A stretch of DNA of 64,000 bases, taken from positions 1 through 64,000 of the forward strand of contig CAMBLM010000012.1 of NCBI GenBank assembly GCA_945868475.1. The letters run 5' to 3'. Under the pieces are notes generated by a model, which saw only the letters and a program-made list of their open reading frames with translations, was not told the origin of the DNA and made no database searches. Of this stretch, positions 55,366 to 62,908 are shown piece after piece. Source of the DNA: an uncultured Ruminococcus sp. Lineage in GTDB: Bacteria; Bacillota; Clostridia; Oscillospirales; Ruminococcaceae. Each line of letters starts with the position of its first letter. The stretch's first letter is position 1. The translations under genes were made by a program, and so were the position numbers.

Positions 55366-56073
55366 TTACTTTATATTGCCAACCTTGCTGTCGCCGAAAT
55401 CGGGTTCTTCGCCGACAGGAGCGAGCAGAAGCTTTTTATAATAAGCTCTTGCCTGATAAAGTGCGCCGACGGGGTTGTGGGCAAGAACGCGGTCTTTCGT
55501 AACGAGGGTGGTCGTGATGCCGTTTGCGTATTTGTAAAAAAGGCTGTCGTGGCCAACGCAAAGTCCGACTACAACATTGAGGTCAGTCTTTTGCTTGTTG
55601 AGGAGCTTTGCCTGCATGATAGGGTTGCACATTACCTTGCCCGTTACACAGGTGTATTCCTCGGCAACTCCGATGTCGGTCTTGTTCACCGAGCCGACTT
55701 TACATCCGATGCCGTAAACTTCAAAGCCGTTGAGCTTCAGGATCCTTGCAAAGATGCGGCTTTCTTCGATAAGACCAACGCAGGTCGCAATGCCGATCTT
55801 CTTTGCGCCTATCTTGTGGGCAAACTCGATTATCTCTTCAACTCGGGTATATTTTCCGTAGAAGCCGCCCTCGACTTCAGCGGAGGCGATAGCGATCTTG
55901 CGGTTTGTGCGGTTTTTTATGTAGAGGTCGGTAACTTCGTTTATTTCCTCCTCGGTGAGAGCCGCAGTCGGGCAGAATTCGGGATAATTGCCGTTTCTTT
56001 TAAGGCAGTTGAGAACGCCGCAGTCGGTGCAGCTGTGGGAGCAGGTCGATATTTTTTCTTTTTCGGCAGACAT
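55366..56073 (-). CDS. DUF1847 cysteine-containing protein
   Basis: 235 residues from ATG with AAAAGGAG. N-terminal cluster CSHSCTDCGVLNCLKRNGNY then FCP gives five or six Cys in 35 residues, suited to an Fe-S or zinc site. The rest is a DUF1847 fold with GAKKIGIATCVGLIEESRIF, YGIGCKVGSVNK, CNPIMQAKLLNKQKTDLNVV and GLCVGHDSLFYKY. Members are called metal-binding proteins without proven activity. As the first gene of the operon behind a cysteine-responsive leader, a role in sulfur or thiol handling is reasonable (inference). Confidence 0.88.
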   Translation of the reverse strand: MSAEKEKISTCSHSCTDCGVLNCLKRNGNYPEFCPTAALTEEEINEVTDLYIKNRTNRKIAIASAEVEGGFYGKYTRVEEIIEFAHKIGAKKIGIATCVGLIEESRIFARILKLNGFEVYGIGCKVGSVNKTDIGVAEEYTCVTGKVMCNPIMQAKLLNKQKTDLNVVVGLCVGHDSLFYKYANGITTTLVTKDRVLAHNPVGALYQARAYYKKLLLAPVGEEPDFGDSKVGNIK

Positions 56074-56094
56074 AGTTTTTTCTCCTTTTCAAAT

Positions 56095-56125
56095 AAAAAA
56101 GCGCAGCATTTCATCGTTGCTGCGC
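56095..56125 (-). terminator. Attenuator terminator in the DUF1847/ABC operon leader
   Basis: Read leftward: GCGCAGCA (56125-56118), 9-base loop, TGCTGCGC (56108-56101), T6 (56100-56095). It lies 20 bases before the DUF1847 start and behind the leader ORF, so it must be read through for expression. Confidence 0.85.
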
Positions 56126-56157
56126 ATAATTCCATATATGTTCATCAAAACAGAACG

Positions 56158-56235
56158 TCACATTCGGAATACAAAGGCGCAGGGCAGTTTTTTATCCATA
56201 CAGCTTCTACAGCACATCATATTTAAACGGCACAT
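56158..56235 (-). CDS. Cysteine-rich leader peptide (25 codons) of a putative attenuator
   Basis: ATG at 56235 with a strong site (AAAGGAGAAAACGCAG upstream) and TGA at 56158. The peptide begins MCRLNMMCCRSCM and ends CAFVFRM: five Cys in 25 residues, three of them within codons 8-12. The last third of the ORF contains CTGCGC and ATTCC, which can pair with GCGCAG of the terminator arm and with GGAAT next to it. Ribosomes stalled at the Cys codons for lack of Cys-tRNA would leave those segments free to form the antiterminator; ribosomes reaching the stop would cover them and allow termination. This is the logic of classic amino acid attenuators. Confidence 0.8.
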   Translation of the reverse strand: MCRLNMMCCRSCMDKKLPCAFVFRM

Positions 56236-56306
56236 CTGCGTTTTCTCCTTTATACATGTATTCCTATATTACATATTAACTTTATATGTTTTGTAGGTAT
56301 GGCTTT

Positions 56307-56334
56307 ATTATAGCATATAATTTTGATTTGTCAA
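56307..56334 (-). promoter_or_regulatory. Promoter of the leader-DUF1847-ABC operon
   Basis: On the minus strand TTGACA (56334-56329), 16-base spacer, TATAAT (56312-56307). The untranslated stretch before the leader ORF contains inverted repeats (ACATAT/ATATGT and ATACATGTAT) that could bind a repressor. Confidence 0.8.
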
Positions 56335-56459
56335 GATTTTTTAGGAAAAATATTTGGGTAAAATAACATTTTGTTTAAATCATACAAAATATAAGTAGAA
56401 TAGTAGGCATTTATATTGAATTTTTATGCACCGTGGACTTTTTTCAAAAAAAGTGATAA

Positions 56460-56574
56460 TATTAAACACCAATAAAATAAAGAAAAATCTGCGCCGAAAT
56501 CCAATATAAACCTGTTTTTAACAGCTACGAGATCGTCGGCTTGATTTTTTCTGAATTTTAAATGGTGTTTAATA
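56460..56574. mobile_element. MITE (family M), 115-base variant
   Basis: Ends TATTAAACACCAATAAAATA and AAATGGTGTTTAATA, TAA on both sides (56457-56459, 56575-56577). The interior matches the half copy at 36057 and the copy at 24792. It lies between the ABC operon promoter and the MerR gene promoter. Confidence 0.85.
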
Positions 56575-56593
56575 TAAAATTATCAAAAAGGTA

Positions 56594-56624
56594 TTGACTT
56601 TTACGTTACGTTATAGTGTAAGAT
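56594..56624 (+). promoter_or_regulatory. MerR-type promoter with 19-base spacer
   Basis: TTGACT 56594-56599, 19-base spacer, TAAGAT 56619-56624. The spacer holds a dyad (ACTTTTACGT/ACGTTATAGT). Long spacers of this type are activated by MerR proteins through DNA untwisting, here probably autoregulation by the gene at 56648. Confidence 0.75.
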
Positions 56625-56647
56625 AATGTTCAAGGGAGGAAGATAAT

Positions 56648-57382
56648 ATGAATATGCAGATAAAGGAATTCGCAAAGCTCACGGGAGTGACCGTGCGCGC
56701 GCTTCACTATTATGATGAGATCGGACTGCTGAAACCGTCCTCTGTTGACGAACAGAACGGCTATCGTTTCTATGATGAGAACTGTCTTGAACAAATGCAG
56801 GAGATACTGTTTTACCGTGAGCTTGATTTTCCGCTGAAAGAGATCCGAACGATACTATCCTCTCCCGAATATGACAAAAACATGGCGCTAAAGGGTCAGA
56901 AGCGGCTGCTTATGCTGAAAAAAGAGCGGCTCGAACGGCTCATATCGGCGCTTGACGATGCGATGAAAGGAGAAAAAATTACTATGAACGCATTTGACAA
57001 TACTGAATTTGAGGCTCAGCGTGAGAAATACGCTGCCGAAGCAAAGGAAAAATGGGGCGAAACCGCCGCTTACAAGGAGTTCGCCGCAAAGAACCATACA
57101 AGGGAACAGCAGAACGAAGCTTTTTCGGGTATGGAAAGGCTTATATCGGAATTTGCGGAATGTAAAAACGGCGGAGCATCGTCAAACAGTGAAAAGGCGC
57201 AGGCTTTGGTCAAGAAATGGCAGGACTTTATTACGGATAATTTCTACACCTGCACAAAAGAGATACTTTCGGGGCTGGGCGAAATGTACGCCGCTGACGA
57301 ACGCTTTGCGGCAAACATTGACAAGCACGGTGTCGGCACGGCTGAATTTATGCGCAAGGCGATAAGAGCTTACTGCGGCTAA
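56648..57382 (+). CDS. MerR-family regulator with TipAS-type ligand domain
   Basis: 244 residues. N-terminal MerR winged helix (QIKEFAKLTGVTVRALHYYD, SVDEQNGYRFYDENCLEQMQ), a long dimerisation helix (LPxx to about residue 115), then a TipAS-like all-helical domain (EKWGETAAYKEFAAKNHTRE, KKWQDFITDNFYTCTKEILS, MRKAIRAYCG). TipAL proteins respond to thiopeptide-type antibiotics and other hydrophobic compounds. Ribosome binding site AGGGAGG. Nothing downstream in the same operon except a tiny ORF, so the regulated gene may be elsewhere. Confidence 0.92.
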   Translation: MNMQIKEFAKLTGVTVRALHYYDEIGLLKPSSVDEQNGYRFYDENCLEQMQEILFYRELDFPLKEIRTILSSPEYDKNMALKGQKRLLMLKKERLERLISALDDAMKGEKITMNAFDNTEFEAQREKYAAEAKEKWGETAAYKEFAAKNHTREQQNEAFSGMERLISEFAECKNGGASSNSEKAQALVKKWQDFITDNFYTCTKEILSGLGEMYAADERFAANIDKHGVGTAEFMRKAIRAYCG

Positions 57383-57523
57383 AAATACCTTTTGGACAAT
57401 ATGATTTGATACAATTAAGAAAATAGAAAGGATAGAACTGATGAAATGTGGAAACTGAATTATTTTGAAAATACCGCTAATAAAATAGAATACGAAGAAA
57501 ATTAAAAAATCAAACTATCAGAC

Positions 57524-57576
57524 AGCGTTCTTTTACAATGTTCAGCTTTTGAACATTGAGAAGAACGCTTTTTTTA
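57524..57576 (+). terminator. Terminator downstream of the MerR gene
   Basis: Long stem: AGCGTTCTT (57524-57532) with AAGAACGCT (57561-57569), inner arms CAATGTTCA/TGAACATTG, then T7. The 140 bases before it hold only a 19-codon ORF that I take as a remnant. Confidence 0.85.
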
Positions 57577-57631
57577 CTCTTAAAAAATGAAAACCGCGAA
57601 AGTTCGGAATATTATTTAACATACAATTTAA

Positions 57632-57660
57632 TTGACAAACTATCCCTTTAGTGCTATAAT
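57632..57660 (+). promoter_or_regulatory. Perfect consensus promoter of the mgtE leader
   Basis: TTGACA 57632-57637, 17-base spacer, TATAAT 57655-57660: every consensus base present. Confidence 0.88.
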
Positions 57661-57703
57661 TATTTTGCAAAAATATAAATATTTGACTGCGGAGGTGAAT
57701 AAA

Positions 57704-57802
57704 GTGGCAAACGGCGATAGCTGTGGGTCAAACGGGCGATCATACAGATATTTTCACACAGCCGATAAGGCTCGCTTTGCGCTGCCATTTTATTCGCTGT
57801 AA
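57704..57802 (+). CDS. Small ORF (32 codons) in the mgtE leader
   Basis: GTG at 57704 with a perfect site GGAGGTG six to seven bases upstream; stop TAA at 57800-57802. The product starts MANGDSCGSNGR and ends ALPFYSL, with the middle Arg/Tyr/Phe-containing. It is followed by a strong terminator at 57819-57860 and then by a MITE and mgtE. The arrangement promoter, well-translated short ORF, terminator, transporter is that of a translation-dependent attenuator for Mg2+ or another signal, but it could also be an independent small protein. I do not recognise it. Confidence 0.65.
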   Translation: MANGDSCGSNGRSYRYFHTADKARFALPFYSL

Positions 57803-57818
57803 ATGATGATATACCTGC

Positions 57819-57860
57819 CCGTATATGACCTGCACCAACTGTCATATACGGCTTTTTTTT
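57819..57860 (+). terminator. Terminator between the small ORF and mgtE
   Basis: 11-bp perfect stem CCGTATATGAC (57819-57829) with GTCATATACGG (57841-57851), then T8. No other strong promoter is visible before mgtE, so read-through here may control mgtE. Confidence 0.9.
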
Positions 57861-57897
57861 GCCCCGATGTCCGTCAGTTTGATGTACAGCATACAAA

Positions 57898-58013
57898 TAC
57901 TAAACACCAATAAAACTATAGGCAAAAAATTATCGCATGATCCATATAAAACTGTTGAAACAGCTACAAGATCATGCTCGATTTTTTGTATAGTTTTTAA
58001 TTGGTGTTTAGTA
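57898..58013. mobile_element. MITE (family M), 116-base copy in the mgtE leader
   Basis: Ends TACTAAACACCAATAAAACT and TTAATTGGTGTTTAGTA, TAA on the right and AAA on the left. It lies between the leader terminator and the mgtE ribosome binding site, only 24 bases before the ATG. Confidence 0.87.
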
Positions 58014-58037
58014 TAAAATGAAACGGAGGACATTCCA

Positions 58038-59468
58038 ATGAAGAACACAGAAAACACTATTGTAAAAGCACCTGAAACAGCAGAAACAGCTAATCCGCAT
58101 TTCAATGAAATAACCGCGATAATCACAGGCAATGATTCCCCAAAAGCAATGATGAACCGTCTGGACGATTATCACGGAAGTGATATTGCAGACGTTATCA
58201 GCACCCTCACCGTTCAGGACAGAAAAAAGTTCTACCGCATCTGCAGCGAGGAAATGCTTGGCGATATTTTTGAGCATCTCGACGAAAAAGACGCAGGAAC
58301 TTATCTCAACGAAATGGATATCCGCAAAGCGGCTGCTCTTATATCCGAACTTGATACAGATACTGCCGTGAATATTCTTTCCGAAACCGACAAGGACAAG
58401 CGCAGTCTTATAATAGATACTGTCGATCCCGATATCAGAAATGAGCTGAAACTCATCGCCTCCTTTGATGATGATGAAATAGGCAGCAGAATGACCACCA
58501 ACTGCATAATCATCAAAGATGATATGTCGATAAAGCAGGCAATGACCGCTCTCATCAGTCAGGCAAAGGAAAATGACAATATCTCAACGCTGTTCGTTGT
58601 TGACGAAAACAATGTTTTCAGCGGCGCTATTGATTTAAAAGATCTTATCACAGCAAGAAACGAGGACGAACTGAGCGGACTTGTCGCTACCTCGTTCCCT
58701 TATGTATATGCCACCGAGCAGACCTCCGACTGTATCGAAAAGCTGAAAGATTATTCGGAATATATCATACCCGTTCTGGACGATTCAAACCGACTGCTCG
58801 GCGTTATCACCGCGCAGAATATCATTGAAGCTGCCGATGACGAAATGGGTGAGGATTATGCAAAGCTCGCAGGTCTTACTGCTGAAGAAGATCTCAACGA
58901 ACCCATTATGCAGAGTATGAAAAAGCGTCTGCCATGGCTGCTGATACTGCTTGCACTCGGAATGCTCGTTTCGACCGTTGTGGGCGCATTTGAGAAGGTT
59001 GTCGCACAGCTCACGCTGATAGTTGCATTCCAGTCGCTTATCCTTGATATGGCAGGCAACGTCGGCACACAGTCCCTTGCAGTGACTATCCGTGTTCTTA
59101 CGGACGGTCAGCTTTCATTCAGGCAGAAGCTTCAGCTTGTATCGAAAGAAATGCGTGTCGGGCTGCTCAACGGTCTGCTGATCGGAGTGCTTTCGTTTGC
59201 CGCAGTCGGTCTTTACATCTTCCTTTTCAAGGGCAAAGACCTTATGTATTCTTTCGCAATGTCGGGCTGTATCGGAATTTCGCTCATACTCGCAATAATC
59301 GTATCCAGCGCAGTCGGAACGCTCACACCGCTTTTCTTCAAGAAGATAAAGATAGATCCTGCCGTTGCTTCCGGACCAATGATAACTACCCTCAACGACC
59401 TTGTTGCAGTCGTTGTTTACTACGGCACAAGCTGGATATTCCTTATCAATATGCTGCATCTTTCATAA
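58038..59468 (+). CDS. mgtE: Magnesium transporter MgtE
   Basis: 476 residues. Cytoplasmic N domain (HGSDIADVISTLTVQDRKKF, RKAAALISELDTDTAVNILS), tandem CBS domains (LFVVDENNVFSGAIDLKDLI, IIPVLDDSNRLLGVITAQNI), then five membrane helices with the pore signature QSLILDMAGNVGTQSLAVTI. It is a Mg2+-gated channel: the CBS/N domains close the pore at high Mg2+. Start follows ACGGAGGAC. The transcript leader holds a small ORF, a terminator and a MITE. Confidence 0.96.
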   Translation: MKNTENTIVKAPETAETANPHFNEITAIITGNDSPKAMMNRLDDYHGSDIADVISTLTVQDRKKFYRICSEEMLGDIFEHLDEKDAGTYLNEMDIRKAAALISELDTDTAVNILSETDKDKRSLIIDTVDPDIRNELKLIASFDDDEIGSRMTTNCIIIKDDMSIKQAMTALISQAKENDNISTLFVVDENNVFSGAIDLKDLITARNEDELSGLVATSFPYVYATEQTSDCIEKLKDYSEYIIPVLDDSNRLLGVITAQNIIEAADDEMGEDYAKLAGLTAEEDLNEPIMQSMKKRLPWLLILLALGMLVSTVVGAFEKVVAQLTLIVAFQSLILDMAGNVGTQSLAVTIRVLTDGQLSFRQKLQLVSKEMRVGLLNGLLIGVLSFAAVGLYIFLFKGKDLMYSFAMSGCIGISLILAIIVSSAVGTLTPLFFKKIKIDPAVASGPMITTLNDLVAVVVYYGTSWIFLINMLHLS

Positions 59469-59606
59469 GTGCTTTTTCTCAGTGATATATAATTATAAAA
59501 TTCAGCTATGCTTTATGCTGCTATGTGGTATATTGAAGAAGATCAGTTTGGATTGACCTGCTCGGCAAACGGAATTTATGGAAAATACAAGGAGAAATAA
59601 CACATT

Positions 59607-61400
59607 ATGCACTCGTTAAAGAAAAAACACATCAAAATATATATATTGCCTATACTTGTTTTTGTGTTTGGCTGTCTGATACTGACAGTGATTTTATATC
59701 ACTCCTACAAGACAGATCAAAAACAGGTGCAAACGATCACAGAGTTAAATGCTGAAACCTATGCAGAACATTTGCAGAACGATATGTATCGCGGTATTGC
59801 GATCACAGGCACGCTGGAGGAAATCGTAATAAGTGAAAACGGAAAGATAGAAAAATTTCAGGATATTGCAGAAGATCTGATGACGGATTATATTCAAAGT
59901 ATCCAGATTGCCCCCGAAGGCATCGTTACAGACGTTTTCCCCGATACAGGAAATGAAGCAGGCAAGATAGATCTTATCCACGACGAAAGCAGGGGTGAGA
60001 TCTGCCGATACGGAAGAGATAATGATCTTGTAACGATGCAAGGACCATTTGACTTAAATCAGGGCGGAAGCGGAATTGCAATTCGAAATCCTGTATATTT
60101 GGAAAATGCAAACGGAGAATCTTATTTTTGGGGATTTACGATAGTGATCATTCGTGTTCCCGCTATTTTTGCGGATTCGGTGCAATCACTTACTGATTTC
60201 GGATATGATTACTGCTTATCTAAGACAAAATCCCCATTTGATGATGAATATAGTGTGATATCTGCATCGAGTGAATCTTTAAATGACCCGATCATTTTTG
60301 AATTTAAGCTTGGCTGCTGTTCATTCCGTTTGGCGGTAATGCCAAAAGGCGGTTGGGATCAAGAAAATGGATTCTTTTTAAATTTGTTCATCGGACTTTG
60401 TATAATCCTGCTTCTGACCGGTTTGACATACGCAATCCTTGTGTCGGAACAACATCGTGAAAACCTTAAAAAACTGTCGGTAACAGATCCGTTGACCGGT
60501 CTTTTGAACAGAAAAGGTTTTGATGAACAGCTTCACAATGTCATACATGCACACCCGAATGTAAACTGTGTAGGAATTCAGATGGATATTGATGATTTTA
60601 AATTTATCAATGATATGTATGGACACTCGGTAGGTGATGCGGCACTGAAAACACTTGCACAGAGTATGAAAGATAATTTTGCTGAAGATGCGATATTATG
60701 CAGAAACGGCGGCGATGAATTTTCAATAATTCTTATTGGAACAACAGCTGAGGAAGCAAAAGATAAGATCGAAAAATTCACCTTGGAACAACGGCATTTT
60801 ACATATAATAATGAGGAACATAATTTTTACATTTCAGTCGGTTATGCGGAATTTCCCAAAAATTGCGAGGACATTTCCGTGCTTATTCGCTGTGCGGATA
60901 TGGCACTTTACGAAGTGAAGCTGCACGGAAAGCATAACTGCCTTGCTTATCGTGACGATTATAATATACAGCACAGAAGCCGACTTGGATTTGCACTTCA
61001 GGATATATCAAAAAATCTTCCGGGAGCATTTTTGATATATAAAGCGGACCCCGAAGATGACCGTATCTTATTTGCCAATCAGGAATTGATAAACTTTGCA
61101 GGGTGCAAAGATTTTGATGATTTTCTTGCACATACCGATCAGCGATTCCGAAATCTAATCCGCCCCGATGAACAGGAAGCTGTGGAAACAAGCATCTGGT
61201 CGCAGATCAATTCAAAAGTCAGCGGCAACAATGACCATGTTAAATTCCATTTTGCAAAAAAAGACGGCAGCTATCACCCCGTTCTCGATCATGGCAGAAT
61301 AGTGAAGAGCCGCTACTACGGAAATGTGTTTTACGTTCTGATAATGGACTGCACCTTGGTTGAATCATATTATAATGACGATCAGAATATGCTGCAATAA
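59607..61400 (+). CDS. Membrane CHASE-GGDEF-PAS signalling protein
   Basis: 597 residues. Membrane helix 1 (IYILPILVFVFGCLILTVIL), extracellular CHASE-like sensor about 40-245 (LNAETYAEHLQNDMYRGIAI), membrane helix 2 (FLNLFIGLCIILLLTGLTYA), GGDEF domain about 285-445 with TDPLTGLLNRKGFDEQL, MDIDDFKFINDMYGHSVGD and intact NGGDEF, then a C-terminal PAS-like domain (LPGAFLIYKADPEDDRILFA). The inhibitory I-site RxxD is absent upstream of GGDEF, in contrast to the diguanylate cyclase at 18877. Probably an active diguanylate cyclase responding to an external ligand. Ribosome binding site AAGGAG. Confidence 0.9.
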   Translation: MHSLKKKHIKIYILPILVFVFGCLILTVILYHSYKTDQKQVQTITELNAETYAEHLQNDMYRGIAITGTLEEIVISENGKIEKFQDIAEDLMTDYIQSIQIAPEGIVTDVFPDTGNEAGKIDLIHDESRGEICRYGRDNDLVTMQGPFDLNQGGSGIAIRNPVYLENANGESYFWGFTIVIIRVPAIFADSVQSLTDFGYDYCLSKTKSPFDDEYSVISASSESLNDPIIFEFKLGCCSFRLAVMPKGGWDQENGFFLNLFIGLCIILLLTGLTYAILVSEQHRENLKKLSVTDPLTGLLNRKGFDEQLHNVIHAHPNVNCVGIQMDIDDFKFINDMYGHSVGDAALKTLAQSMKDNFAEDAILCRNGGDEFSIILIGTTAEEAKDKIEKFTLEQRHFTYNNEEHNFYISVGYAEFPKNCEDISVLIRCADMALYEVKLHGKHNCLAYRDDYNIQHRSRLGFALQDISKNLPGAFLIYKADPEDDRILFANQELINFAGCKDFDDFLAHTDQRFRNLIRPDEQEAVETSIWSQINSKVSGNNDHVKFHFAKKDGSYHPVLDHGRIVKSRYYGNVFYVLIMDCTLVESYYNDDQNMLQ

Positions 61401-61441
61401 ACAGACATCATAACCTAAAATAACAACGCAGGTGAAAATTT

Positions 61442-62299
61442 ATGTGAATAGCATTCGCATTCGGCTCTGCCTTTTTTGCAGGCGTGACTTCTATCCTTGC
61501 AAAAATAGGCATCAAAAACACTGATTCGACTGCCGCAACGGCTGTACGAACCATAATCATTCTCTTTTTCTCGTGGGTAATGGTGTTCGTCACGGGACAA
61601 TTCGGCGGTATTAACGATATTTCGGGCAAGACGCTCACGTTCCTCATACTTTCAGGACTTGCAACGGGCGGAAGCTGGCTCTGCTACTTCAAGGCACTCC
61701 GGATTGGTGACGTAAACAAGGTCACTCCCGTTGACAAATCAAGCACCGTCCTCACGATGCTGCTTGCATTCATCATTCTCGGCGAGGAGCTGAACCTGCT
61801 GAAAATAGTCTGCATCGTCCTCATCGGCGCAGGCACTTACCTTATGATAGAGAAAAAGAAGACCGACGTCAAAACAACGGGCAAAGGCTGGCTTTTCTAT
61901 GCTGTACTTTCCGCCGTGTTCGCAAGTCTTACCTCTATCCTCGGCAAGATAGGCATAAGCGGCGTTCCCTCCAACCTCGGCACGGCGATACGAACGATAG
62001 TCGTTCTCATAATGGCGTGGGTAATGGTCTTTGTCACGAAAAAACAGAACGAGCTGAAAAAAATAGACCGAAAAAGCATGCTTCTCATCTGCCTTTCGGG
62101 ACTTACAACGGGACTTTCGTGGCTTTGCTACTACAAAGCTTTGCAGGACGGTCAGGCAAGCATCGTTGTGCCGATAGACAAGCTGAGCATTCTCGTCACG
62201 GTCGCATTTTCCTATATCGTGCTGAAAGAAAAGCTCACGAAAAAATCATTCCTCGGGCTTGTGCTTATAACCGCAGGAACGCTTCTCCTTGTTATATGA
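61442..62299 (+). pseudogene. EamA/DMT-family transporter with a stop at codon 2
   Basis: The family-like frame begins ATG TGA ATA GCA TTC at 61442, where TGA stands in the place of an expected TGG (M-W-I-A-F-A-F-G). CAGGTGAAA upstream is the natural ribosome binding site. Downstream the frame is open for a ten-helix EamA protein with two similar halves (TSILAKIGIKNTDSTAATAV and TSILGKIGISGVPSNLGTAI; SWLCYFKAL and SWLCYYKAL). A GTG at 61484 could start a shorter protein missing most of helix 1 but has only a weak site. It may therefore be a very recent pseudogene, a sequencing error or a shortened gene. DMT proteins export or import metabolites. Confidence 0.75.
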
Positions 62300-62315
62300 T
62301 CGGAAAGGAAAATTT

Positions 62316-62861
62316 ATGACGGAAATTGATTTCAGAATACTTGACTTTATCCGTGAAAAGCTTTCAAACAGCTTTTTGGATTTTGCAATGCCAAAGCTGA
62401 CCGCCGTGGGAAACATCGGACTTATATGGATTTTCATTGCAGCAGCGATGGTGATAAGCCGCAAATACAGGCGAAACGGGCTCGAACTTGCGGCAGGACT
62501 TGCAGGCTGTGCGCTCGTCGGAAATCTCCTGCTGAAAAATCTCGTTGCACGGCAAAGACCATGCTGGATAAACGAAACCATAGAGCTTCTCATAGCTGTA
62601 CCGAAAGATTACTCCTTCCCCTCAGGTCACACTATGACAGCTTTTGCAGCGGCGGCGATCATATTTCACGCGAATAAAAAATTCGGCGTCGCAGCATATA
62701 TTCTTGCCGTTCTTATCGCTTTTTCACGGCTTTATCTTTACGTTCACTTTCCGACCGATGTTCTCGCAGGCGCGGTAATAGGAACGCTTATCGGTATTGC
62801 CGTTTGCTTTTTCTCGAAGAAATTCTTTCCACCAAAAGATCTGCAAAACACCGGTAAATAA
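62316..62861 (+). CDS. PAP2-family membrane phosphatase
   Basis: 181 residues with about five membrane helices. Start at 62316 (MTEIDFRILDFIREKLS) follows GGAAAGGA. The three phosphatase motifs are complete: KNLVARQRPC, FPSGHT and SRLYLYVHFPTDVLAG. It dephosphorylates lipid pyrophosphates, most likely undecaprenyl pyrophosphate (BcrC-like), outside the membrane. 16 bases after the EamA gene, same transcript. Confidence 0.93.
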   Translation: MTEIDFRILDFIREKLSNSFLDFAMPKLTAVGNIGLIWIFIAAAMVISRKYRRNGLELAAGLAGCALVGNLLLKNLVARQRPCWINETIELLIAVPKDYSFPSGHTMTAFAAAAIIFHANKKFGVAAYILAVLIAFSRLYLYVHFPTDVLAGAVIGTLIGIAVCFFSKKFFPPKDLQNTGK

Positions 62862-62865
62862 AATC

Positions 62866-62907
62866 AGCCGCACATCAAACCCAAAAGTAAGATGTGCGGC
62901 TGTATTT
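62866..62907. terminator. Terminator between the PAP2 and zinc-ribbon genes
   Basis: 11-bp perfect stem AGCCGCACATC (62866-62876) with GATGTGCGGCT (62891-62901), then GTATTTTTT. Convergent junction. Confidence 0.88.
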
Positions 62908-62908
62908 T

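Noticed and set aside
57660-57890. An M-box (ykoK) Mg2+ riboswitch before mgtE
   Set aside because: The conserved M-box segments are not found; the region instead holds a short ORF and one terminator.
59508-59600. 30-codon ORF between mgtE and the CHASE-GGDEF gene
   Set aside because: No ribosome binding site; at most a remnant of a lost gene.
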